Shown in pieces: positions 15,763 through 20,594 of a DNA stretch of 21,007 nt. Below the pieces are notes generated by a model. The model worked only from the letters and a program-made list of their open reading frames with translations. It was not told the DNA's origin and ran no database searches. Origin of the DNA: Bifidobacterium sp. UBA744 (lineage in GTDB: Bacteria > Actinomycetota > Actinomycetes > Actinomycetales > Bifidobacteriaceae); contig DBKS01000027.1 in NCBI GenBank assembly GCA_002298605.1, positions 1-21,007 on the forward strand, read 5' to 3'. The translations under genes were made by a program, and so were the position numbers. Each line of letters opens with the position of its first letter. Within the stretch, counting starts at the first letter, position 1.

Positions 15763-15795
15763 GATTGCTCGCAATCATCTTTGCTTAGTAAGCAA
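15763..15795. promoter_or_regulatory. Two TTGC...GCAA palindromes between divergent genes
   Basis: GATTGC TC GCAATC (15763-15776) and TTGCTTA G TAAGCAA (15781-15795) are perfect palindromes 4 bp apart, between the TPR gene (start 15732) and the carbonic anhydrase gene (start 15871). They share TTGC/GCAA ends with different spacing. They could be operators or leader hairpins for the TPR gene; no known regulator motif is recognised. Confidence 0.4.
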
Positions 15796-15856
15796 CCATT
15801 CCCGCAGTGTCTATGATAGGCCTCGAAAAATGTCGAATGTAAAAACCGCAGATGAC

Positions 15857-15862
15857 TACAAT
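15857..15862 (+). promoter_or_regulatory. -10 element giving a probably leaderless carbonic anhydrase mRNA
   Basis: TACAAT at 15857-15862 ends 8 nt before the ATG at 15871, so transcription should begin at or next to the A of the start codon. No Shine-Dalgarno sequence precedes this ATG, which fits. No good -35 is seen 16-18 bp upstream. Confidence 0.5.
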
Positions 15863-15870
15863 GTGTCAGC

Positions 15871-16524
15871 ATGACCGATGATTTTGACGCGCCGCTTGAG
15901 CAGGAATCCACTGCGAACGCCACTTGGAGCCGTATGCTGCAGGGCAATCGCCGCTTTGCAGAGGGTAAGGCCGAACATCCGTGGCAGGATGGGGAGACCC
16001 GGGAATCGCTGATTGACCAGCAGAATCCGGATGCCGCTGTGCTCGCCTGCGCCGATTCCCGCGTACCCCCCGAGATTATTTTCGACCAGGGTCTTGGCGA
16101 TCTGTTCGACGTGCGCACCGCCGGTCAGATGATTGACGATGCGGTCGTCACCTCGCTGGAATACGCCGTGAACAAACTCAAGGTCAGCCTGATCGTGGTG
16201 CTCGGCCATGAGCATTGCGGCGCCATCGAACAGGCCATCCGAGAGCTCGACAAGCTCGGCGACCTCAAAGACGAGGAACTGGAAACCCGCATCAGCGAAG
16301 CCGACTCGCGGATTCTCAGAGCCGTGGGCATTTCGGTGCATATGGCCCGCGAAGCGGAATTGGACAGCGAGGAGGACTTCGAGCGCGTCCATATCGCGCA
16401 CACCATCGAAGACCTGGTTGAGCGCTCCGGCGTCATTCAGGAGGCGCTGGCCGACGAGCGGCTCATGATCGTGGGCGCGCGCTATTCGCTGACCACCGGC
16501 AAGGTCGAAGTACTGAGTTTCTAG
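15871..16524 (+). CDS. Beta-class carbonic anhydrase
   Basis: A 217-residue zinc enzyme interconverting CO2 and bicarbonate in the cytoplasm. The beta-class zinc ligands are visible: C60 in VLACADSRVPPE, then H113 and C116 in VLGHEHCGAI. The D62/R64 catalytic dyad (ADSR) is intact, and VRTAGQMIDD and EYAVNKL fit the family. Length is normal for bacterial beta-CA. The N-terminal WSRMLQGNRRFAEGK is the usual beta-CA lead-in, which supports the ATG at 15871 despite the absence of a ribosome-binding site; a -10 box right before it suggests a leaderless transcript. The CorC-like gene follows on the same strand after 85 bp with its own -10. Bicarbonate supply to PEPC and other carboxylases is the likely role. 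Confidence 0.94.
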   Translation: MTDDFDAPLEQESTANATWSRMLQGNRRFAEGKAEHPWQDGETRESLIDQQNPDAAVLACADSRVPPEIIFDQGLGDLFDVRTAGQMIDDAVVTSLEYAVNKLKVSLIVVLGHEHCGAIEQAIRELDKLGDLKDEELETRISEADSRILRAVGISVHMAREAELDSEEDFERVHIAHTIEDLVERSGVIQEALADERLMIVGARYSLTTGKVEVLSF

Positions 16525-16594
16525 CTCACCGGGCAACTTCGCTCCGCACCGCAACACAGTGCAACGCATCCAGCGCAATGACATGCCGACCCCG

Positions 16595-16600
16595 TATGAT
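16595..16600 (+). promoter_or_regulatory. -10 element giving a probably leaderless CorC-like mRNA
   Basis: TATGAT (16595-16600) ends 9 nt before the ATG at 16610, and the ATG has no Shine-Dalgarno sequence (GAAAACACT precedes it). The arrangement matches that of the carbonic anhydrase gene upstream. A -35 could not be assigned. Confidence 0.45.
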
Positions 16601-16609
16601 GAAAACACT

Positions 16610-17971
16610 ATGTCACTTGGCTTGAACATTGCGCTGATCCTCTTCTTTCTTCTCCTTGGGTCGGTTTTCGCCGGTACCGAGCTGGCGTTGGTGAGCCTGC
16701 GCGGTTCGCAAATCGACCAGATGGAGCAGGAGGATGCCAGGGGAGCCCGCGTGGCGAAAATCGCCCACGATCCCAACACCTTCCTCTCCTCCGTGCAGAT
16801 CGGTGTCACGCTGTCGGGATTTCTCTCCGCATCATTCGGCGCATCGTCGATAGCCCCCTATCTCATTCCGATTGTCGAGCAGTGGGGAGTGCCCACAGGC
16901 TTCGCCAGCGGCCTGGTCAATGTGGTGCTCACCTTGGTGATTTCCTATCTCTCCATCGTGATCTCCGAAATGGTTCCCAAACGAATCGCCATGCAACGAT
17001 CCGAACAGATCGCCCGCGCAGTGGTCCCGGCCATCGACGTATTTTCGAAAATCTGCAGGCCGATTATTTGGCTGATCGGCAAAAACACCAACGGCATCGT
17101 ACGTCTTCTGGGCTTCGATCCGAACGAAACCGAATCCGAAGTGTCCGACGACGAGCTGCGTGTCCTGGTCAATTCCAACACCAATCTCGGCAAGGACGAG
17201 CGAACGATTCTCGATGACGTGTTCGACGCTTCCGAAACGATTGTGGCCGAGGTGATGCGCCCGCGCGCCGACGTGGTGTTCATCGACGCCGACCAGCCAA
17301 TTGCCGAAGCCGCCGAATTCGTACGGAATCAGCCGTATTCGCGGTATCCCGTCACTGGAAAGGATTTCGATGACGTGATCGGTTTCGTGCATGTACGTGA
17401 CCTTTTGGATGTGCGTGATCCGAACGCAACCACCGTACGCGATGTCACACGCGAGGGCATTTCGCTGCCCGGCACGTCCAAGTTGCTGCCCAGCCTTGAA
17501 CTGCTGCGCAAACGCGGCATTCATCTGGCTGTGGTGATCGACGAGTATGGCGGCACGGACGGCATCGTCACCCTTGAGGACATGACCGAGGAGCTGGTGG
17601 GCGACATCCGCGACGAATACGATCTGCCGACCGAAAAGGGCGGCGAGCGGCGGCGGCGCACGGTTTTCGTCAATGGGGTCGCCACGATTGAGGGAGGCAT
17701 GACCATTGAGGATTTCGCGGATCTGACCGGCATCGAACTTGAAGACGGCCCGTACGAAACGGTGGCCGGATATTTCCTGGCGCACACCGGCAAAATGGGT
17801 CAGGTCGGCGATGTGCTGCATTCCGACGACGGCTATGACATGGTGGTAATGGCCATTGACGGCAGGCGCATCGAGACGATTGAGGTGCGCCGGGCCGACG
17901 CCGCGAAGGGCACGACGTCCGGCAATTCCTCCCCGGGCGCGGACGATAGCTCCAACGGCGGCAAGAGCTGA
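16610..17971 (+). CDS. CNNM/DUF21-CBS-CorC_HlyC membrane protein
   Basis: A 453-residue protein of the HlyC/CorC (UPF0053) family, linked in other bacteria to Mg2+/Co2+ efflux and, by older naming, to haemolysin. Residues 1-~175 form the DUF21/CNNM membrane domain: a first helix at about 3-25 with FAGTELALVSLRGS, NTFLSSVQIGVTLSGFLSASFG, and SEMVPKRIA at 119-126. Two CBS domains follow (about 215-335; VMRPRADVVFIDADQPI, SRYPV, IGFVHVRDLL, VVIDEYGGTDGIVTLEDMTEELVGDI). A C-terminal CorC_HlyC domain is at about 350-428 (GMTIEDFADLTGIELED, YETVAGYFLAHTGKM), then a disordered tail. The start is the ATG at 16610 directly before the first helix; an in-frame GTG at 16559 would add 17 residues across the -10 box. 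The exact ion is not deducible. Confidence 0.92.
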   Translation: MSLGLNIALILFFLLLGSVFAGTELALVSLRGSQIDQMEQEDARGARVAKIAHDPNTFLSSVQIGVTLSGFLSASFGASSIAPYLIPIVEQWGVPTGFASGLVNVVLTLVISYLSIVISEMVPKRIAMQRSEQIARAVVPAIDVFSKICRPIIWLIGKNTNGIVRLLGFDPNETESEVSDDELRVLVNSNTNLGKDERTILDDVFDASETIVAEVMRPRADVVFIDADQPIAEAAEFVRNQPYSRYPVTGKDFDDVIGFVHVRDLLDVRDPNATTVRDVTREGISLPGTSKLLPSLELLRKRGIHLAVVIDEYGGTDGIVTLEDMTEELVGDIRDEYDLPTEKGGERRRRTVFVNGVATIEGGMTIEDFADLTGIELEDGPYETVAGYFLAHTGKMGQVGDVLHSDDGYDMVVMAIDGRRIETIEVRRADAAKGTTSGNSSPGADDSSNGGKS

Positions 17972-17984
17972 GATTGCCGTTGGA
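17951..17984. terminator. Inverted repeat across the stop codon of the CorC-like gene
   Basis: TCCAACGGC (17951-17959) and GCCGTTGGA (17976-17984) form a 9-bp stem whose loop contains the stop codon at 17969-17971. It may serve as a terminator for this gene and for the convergent gene ending at 18004, though no T-run follows on the plus strand. Confidence 0.5.
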
Positions 17985-18003
17985 GACTCTCAATCGGCCG
18001 CCC

Positions 18004-18561
18004 CTATCCGATGAACCGCTGATTGAGCTCGCGACGCAGCACACGCCAATTCGGCAAAGAGACACTCATACGGCGCTGGAATTCGATGCCGTGCCCGCTC
18101 GCCAGCAGATGCGTCATTTCATGCACCAGCACATATTCCAGAAATCGCGGAGGCAGTTCGGCAAGCTGCAGGTTCAGTCTGATTCTCCCCGTTGCGGGCG
18201 TGCAGGATCCCCATCGTGAAGTCATAAGCCGCAAGGTGATATGCGTCGGCCTCCGCCCGACGATCGGCTCCCAATGATCCACCAGCGTCGGCAATTGCGC
18301 TTCGATGCGGGATTTGGCGGCTTGCAGGCGCTCGATGGTCCACTGGGATCCGGCATCACCGCGACGCTCCGCAGCGGCGGCCATGCGGGCCTGCTGTGTG
18401 AGGATCCATGCGCGTCTGGAATGGACGAATCGCGCAATGGTACGCTCGGACACAGTCATAGGAGCGGAAACCCGAATGTTCCCACTCGGAGGGCCGACCC
18501 GCAGATACAGGTTCTTGATGGGTTTTCGGGTTATGGTCACATCAAGTCCATCAATCAGCAT
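18004..18561 (-). CDS. YgjP/DUF45-type (M48-like) metal-dependent hydrolase
   Basis: A 185-residue protein of the YgjP (DUF45, WLM-like) family, predicted zinc hydrolases; E. coli YgjP is reported as a UTP pyrophosphatase, but the family role is not settled. Visible hallmarks are the N-terminal strand pattern VTITRKPIKNLYLRV, SRWGSC in mid-protein, and VLVHEMTHLLASGHGIEF, where HExxH and the third His (SGH) bind metal. The final PNWRVLRRELN is also usual for the family. The ATG at 18561 is preferred: a GTG at 18597 extends the frame by 12 residues, but that extension lies inside a repeated DNA element. No ribosome-binding site precedes the ATG; CACAAT 6 nt upstream resembles a -10, so this too may be leaderless. 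The gene converges with the CorC-like gene. Confidence 0.85.
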   Translation of the reverse strand: MLIDGLDVTITRKPIKNLYLRVGPPSGNIRVSAPMTVSERTIARFVHSRRAWILTQQARMAAAAERRGDAGSQWTIERLQAAKSRIEAQLPTLVDHWEPIVGRRPTHITLRLMTSRWGSCTPATGRIRLNLQLAELPPRFLEYVLVHEMTHLLASGHGIEFQRRMSVSLPNWRVLRRELNQRFIG

Positions 18562-18571
18562 ATGCGCATTG

Positions 18572-18593
18572 TGTCGCACGCTTGTGACTTTGC
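18572..18593 (+). repeat. Repeat element, copy 1 (22 bp)
   Basis: TGTCGCACGC, TTGT, GACTTTGC at 18572-18593 is identical to the first part of two further copies at 18712 and 18809. Here it is followed by CCACGGG, so the GCAAAGTC arm is missing. It abuts the 5' end of the YgjP-like gene. Confidence 0.85.
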
Positions 18594-18630
18594 CCACGGG
18601 ATCGACAGATGATGAGGAAGGCTGCGCCGA

Positions 18631-18655
18631 GAAGACAGTCCACTGGACTGTCTTC
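18631..18655 (+). repeat. Perfect hairpin, GACAG-type copy a
   Basis: GAAGACAGTCC and GGACTGTCTTC (18631-18641, 18645-18655) form an 11-bp perfect stem with loop ACT. The core GACAGTCC/GGACTGTC matches copy b at 18773-18791 except for one paired substitution. CGTTT follows, so it could act as a weak terminator. Confidence 0.8.
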
Positions 18656-18710
18656 CGTTTCGGCTCGCGCGGCCGGCTGGTGCAATTCCTTCGGAATCAC
18701 GGCCGACCGC

Positions 18711-18748
18711 ATGTCGCACGCTTGTGACTTTGCTACGCAAAGTCGGCG
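18711..18748 (+). repeat. Repeat element, copy 2 (38 bp, hairpin)
   Basis: A 38-bp block identical to 18808-18845. It starts ATGTCGCACGC and contains the hairpin GACTTTGC (18726-18733), loop TAC, GCAAAGTC (18737-18744). It then runs directly into a second hairpin at 18744-18768. Confidence 0.9.
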
Positions 18749-18768
18749 GAATAAGGAGGATTCCGCCG
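18744..18768 (+). repeat. Hairpin displaying AAGGAGG in its loop
   Basis: CGGCGGAAT (18744-18752) and ATTCCGCCG (18760-18768) form a perfect 9-bp stem with the 7-nt loop AAGGAGG, a ribosome-binding-site-like word. No start codon follows at normal spacing, so it is not read as a gene start. Confidence 0.7.
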
Positions 18769-18772
18769 GCAC

Positions 18773-18791
18773 GACAGCCCACCGGGCTGTC
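18773..18791 (+). repeat. Perfect hairpin, GACAG-type copy b
   Basis: GACAGCCC (18773-18780), loop ACC, GGGCTGTC (18784-18791). Compared with copy a, the T-A pair is replaced by C-G in both arms, so pairing is preserved. The sequence just upstream also aligns with that before copy a (GAGGAAGGCTGCGCCG versus AAGGAGGATTCCGCCG). Confidence 0.8.
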
Positions 18792-18807
18792 TCTAAAGAC
18801 CGGCTCC

Positions 18808-18857
18808 ATGTCGCACGCTTGTGACTTTGCTACGCAAAGTCGGCGTGCGACACGCCG
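18808..18857 (+). repeat. Repeat element, copy 3, with extended and alternative hairpins
   Basis: Repeats copy 2 for 38 bp, then continues so that GTCGCACGC (18810-18818) can pair with GCGTGCGAC (18843-18851) outside the inner hairpin GACTTTGC (18823-18830) / GCAAAGTC (18834-18841). CGGCGTG (18841-18847) can instead pair with CACGCCG (18851-18857). The element ends 1 bp before the -35 box of the tRNA-Ile promoter and may be a terminator or boundary. Confidence 0.8.
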
Positions 18858-18858
18858 A

Positions 18859-18886
18859 TTGACATGTGGGGATTCACTGGTAGACT
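18859..18886 (+). promoter_or_regulatory. Promoter of tRNA-Ile
   Basis: TTGACA (18859-18864), a 16-bp spacer and TAGACT (18881-18886) form a good sigma-70-type promoter, with transcription expected near 18893, about 27 nt before the tRNA. Confidence 0.7.
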
Positions 18887-18919
18887 AGTCGATTGTGCGC
18901 TTTCGAAGGCGTATGGATC

Positions 18920-18993
18920 GGGCCCGTAGCTCAGCTGGTTAGAGCGCATCCCTGATAAGGATGAGGTCGGAGGTTCAAGTCCTCCCGGGCCCA
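18920..18993 (+). tRNA. tRNA-Ile (anticodon GAU)
   Basis: A 74-nt cloverleaf. The acceptor GGGCCCG (18920-18926) pairs with CGGGCCC (18986-18992), and A18993 is the discriminator base. The D arm is GCTCAGCTGGTTAGAGC. The anticodon stem CATCC/GGATG (18947-18951, 18959-18963) encloses CTGATAA with GAT at 18954-18956. The T arm GGAGG TTCAAGT CCTCC is perfect. CCA is not encoded (CGG follows) and must be added afterwards. It has its own promoter and its own terminator, so it is transcribed alone rather than in an rRNA spacer. Confidence 0.98.
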
Positions 18994-19005
18994 CGGAGGA
19001 AGGGT

Positions 19006-19035
19006 AGCGGCACATAATGATGCCGCTCTTTTTTT
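19006..19035 (+). terminator. Intrinsic terminator of tRNA-Ile
   Basis: AGCGGCA (19006-19012) and TGCCGCT (19021-19027) form a 7-bp stem with an 8-nt loop, followed by C and seven T residues (19029-19035), a textbook intrinsic terminator. Confidence 0.92.
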
Positions 19036-19087
19036 CCAATGCCATCATTGCCCATCCCTTGTTCAGTCAGGTGCAATGAATGTCAAT

Positions 19088-19160
19088 GGGGCATTGGCGC
19101 AGCTGGTAGCGCATCTGCTTTGCAAGCAGAGGGTCGCCGGTTCGAACCCGGCATGCTCCA
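19088..19160 (+). tRNA. tRNA-Ala (anticodon UGC)
   Basis: A 73-nt cloverleaf. The acceptor GGGGCAT (19088-19094) pairs with ATGCTCC (19153-19159, one G-T pair), and the discriminator base is A19160. The anticodon stem TCTGC/GCAGA encloses TTTGCAA with TGC at 19121-19123. The T arm is GCCGG TTCGAAC CCGGC. CCA is not encoded. Only 52 bp separate it from the tRNA-Ile terminator. No convincing -35/-10 was found there, although a promoter must exist unless read-through supplies the transcript. Confidence 0.98.
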
Positions 19161-19173
19161 CAGATAACCACAT

Positions 19174-19217
19174 ACGACGGGGCCCGCGGGATCATTTGAT
19201 TCCGCGGGCCCCGTCGT
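19174..19217. terminator. Long hairpin terminator between tRNA-Ala and the dehydrogenase gene
   Basis: ACGACGGGGCCCGCGG (19174-19189) pairs perfectly with its complement at 19202-19217, a 16-bp stem. Four more pairs in the loop (one G-U) extend it to about 20 bp, leaving a 4-nt ATTT loop. GTTT follows on the plus strand. It lies between convergent transcription units and probably serves both. Confidence 0.9.
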
Positions 19218-19236
19218 TTACCGGCGCGCACCTTTT

Positions 19237-20322
19237 TTACTTGTTTTCCTCGCCGGGCATGACCTCGTCGCCATCATGGATGACCACATAACCACCCTTG
19301 GCATAGATGTCGTCATGTTCCGGATCCGGAGGAATCACCACCGGCGCCTTGCGGGAATCCTCAACGGGGAACGCAGGCAGTTTGGCATAGTTGTCCTGAA
19401 CCTTCTTGCAGGAGGCCAGGAAGCCCTTCCGCTCCTCATCGGTGAGGTCAAGCTCGTATACCTCCTCAACACCGTTGGCGTCGACCAGCGCCGGAACGGA
19501 GATGAAGAATCCGGACTGTCCATACTGCCCGTCCAGATACGTGGATACCGGCAGCACCACATGTTCGTCATGCACGATGGCGCGCGTAATACGCACAGCG
19601 GAGTTGGCTATGGCGAACTCGGTGCAGTGCTTGCCCGCATAGCACCAATATCCGCCACGCAGAGCCTGCTCCTCGAGCTTGGCCTTGTCGAAACCGTAGC
19701 GATCCGGGTTCACGGCGGCCAGCTCGGCCAGCGGCTTGCCGGAGAACGATACGTTGGACCAGGCGGCGATTTCGGTGAAGCCATGCTCGCCCAGCATGTA
19801 GGCGTTGATGGACTCCGGAGACACGTTGGTGGCCAATGCGATGGCGGACCTAAGACGCGCGGAGTCAAGGCACGTGCCGGTGCCCATCACATGGGACGCG
19901 GGCAGGCCGGACAGGCGATGGATCTCACGGACCACCACGTCATTCGGGTTCGTCACATTGACATAGAAGCCCTTGAATCCCGCGGCGGCAAGACGCCCGA
20001 CGAAGGTGCGCACCATATGGCAGGTGGCATACAATTCGCCGTCACGGGACACCGCGGACAGTGTCACATGCCCCACCGCATTGACGATGACATCGCAATC
20101 AGCCAGCCGCTCATATTCGGCGTGGCAGTTGTATACACGAACGCGGTGCGGCGCGAAGACGGAAGAATCGTTGAGATCCTGGGCCTCCGCGGCAACTTTC
20201 TTCTCATTGACATCACACAGGTAGATTTCGTCGGCAATGCCTTGCAGCACAAGGCTGTTGCCCACATGCGCACCCACGTGCCCCAAACCGACGATGCCAA
20301 CCTTTACCGGACCGATTGCCAT
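19237..20322 (-). CDS. L-2-hydroxyacid dehydrogenase, lactate / 2-hydroxyisocaproate type
   Basis: A 361-residue NAD-dependent dehydrogenase of the lactate/malate family, which reduces 2-oxoacids to L-2-hydroxyacids and reoxidises NADH. VGIVGLGHVGAHV (8-20) is the NAD fold; NVTNPND (122-128), GTGTCLDSARLR (147-158; D153 and R156 for proton relay and carboxylate binding) and LGEHG with catalytic H180 are intact. The text after the dinucleotide fold (VNAVGHVTL) and LGEHGFTEIAAWS resemble Lactobacillus L-2-hydroxyisocaproate dehydrogenase (STLGN, LGEHGNSQFVAWS) more than classical LDH (GEHGDSE). It is about 40 residues longer than usual, with an acidic C-terminal tail. The ATG at 20322 (MAIGPVKVGIVG) follows AAGAAGGGAAT; an in-frame extension to 20388 is improbable. 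The gene is divergent from gdhA. Annotated lactate dehydrogenase is the likely alternative name. Confidence 0.85.
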   Translation of the reverse strand: MAIGPVKVGIVGLGHVGAHVGNSLVLQGIADEIYLCDVNEKKVAAEAQDLNDSSVFAPHRVRVYNCHAEYERLADCDVIVNAVGHVTLSAVSRDGELYATCHMVRTFVGRLAAAGFKGFYVNVTNPNDVVVREIHRLSGLPASHVMGTGTCLDSARLRSAIALATNVSPESINAYMLGEHGFTEIAAWSNVSFSGKPLAELAAVNPDRYGFDKAKLEEQALRGGYWCYAGKHCTEFAIANSAVRITRAIVHDEHVVLPVSTYLDGQYGQSGFFISVPALVDANGVEEVYELDLTDEERKGFLASCKKVQDNYAKLPAFPVEDSRKAPVVIPPDPEHDDIYAKGGYVVIHDGDEVMPGEENK

Positions 20323-20401
20323 ATTCCCTTCTTTCTGTTGCGAACCGCATATCAGTACAATGGACAATACATATCCGATCGTGAGCATAAGTGCGGCTGT
20401 G

Positions 20402-20440
20402 TATACTCGTCTGTTACCGTTTACTATGTGAGCGCTCCCA
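20402..20440. promoter_or_regulatory. LacI-family operator candidate with an upstream -10-like box
   Basis: TGTGAGCGCTCCCA (20427-20440) is a LacI-family palindrome around GCGC with one mismatched arm position relative to TGTGAGCGCTCACA. TATACT (20402-20407) upstream resembles a plus-strand -10, which would place the operator just after the transcription start. A half-site-like GTGAGC also occurs at 20381-20386. It could control gdhA, the dehydrogenase, or both. ATCCCA/TGGGAT (20470-20475, 20481-20486) could form a leader hairpin downstream. Confidence 0.5.
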
Positions 20441-20555
20441 CTCGCCCGGCCGCCAATCCGTCATGCCGGATCCCACCATCTGGGATACCATGCCATCCAC
20501 GAGACGGCGATACCGTATCACGGAATGGCCTCTGTTGCGATCGAAATATTCCACA

Positions 20556-20561
20556 TACAAT
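20556..20561 (+). promoter_or_regulatory. Candidate -10 box of gdhA
   Basis: TACAAT at 20556-20561 would start transcription near 20568, about 27 nt before gdhA. The best -35 (TTGCGA, 20535-20540) gives a short 15-bp spacer, so this promoter is tentative. Confidence 0.4.
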
Positions 20562-20594
20562 GTGAACGTCTCATTTACCCAACCAAGGAGAATC

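Noticed and set aside
15856..16809. A 317-codon minus-strand open frame opposite the carbonic anhydrase gene
   Set aside because: It crosses the intact carbonic anhydrase gene and the next gene's start; composition is that of an antisense shadow.
16832..17821. A 329-codon minus-strand open frame opposite the CorC-like gene
   Set aside because: No motif, no start signal, and the plus-strand protein has full family architecture.
18572..18851. A CRISPR array
   Set aside because: Only three copies with unequal spacing (140 and 97 bp), the repeats extend to different lengths, the spacers contain their own conserved hairpins, and no cas gene is nearby.
18572..18851. An insertion sequence or integrase site next to the tRNA genes
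   Set aside because: No transposase or integrase frame and no duplicated tRNA 3' end are visible in the window.
19276..20565. A 429-codon plus-strand open frame opposite the dehydrogenase gene
   Set aside because: It covers the coding strand complement and the promoter region, shows no family motif, and the minus-strand protein is clearly the real gene.
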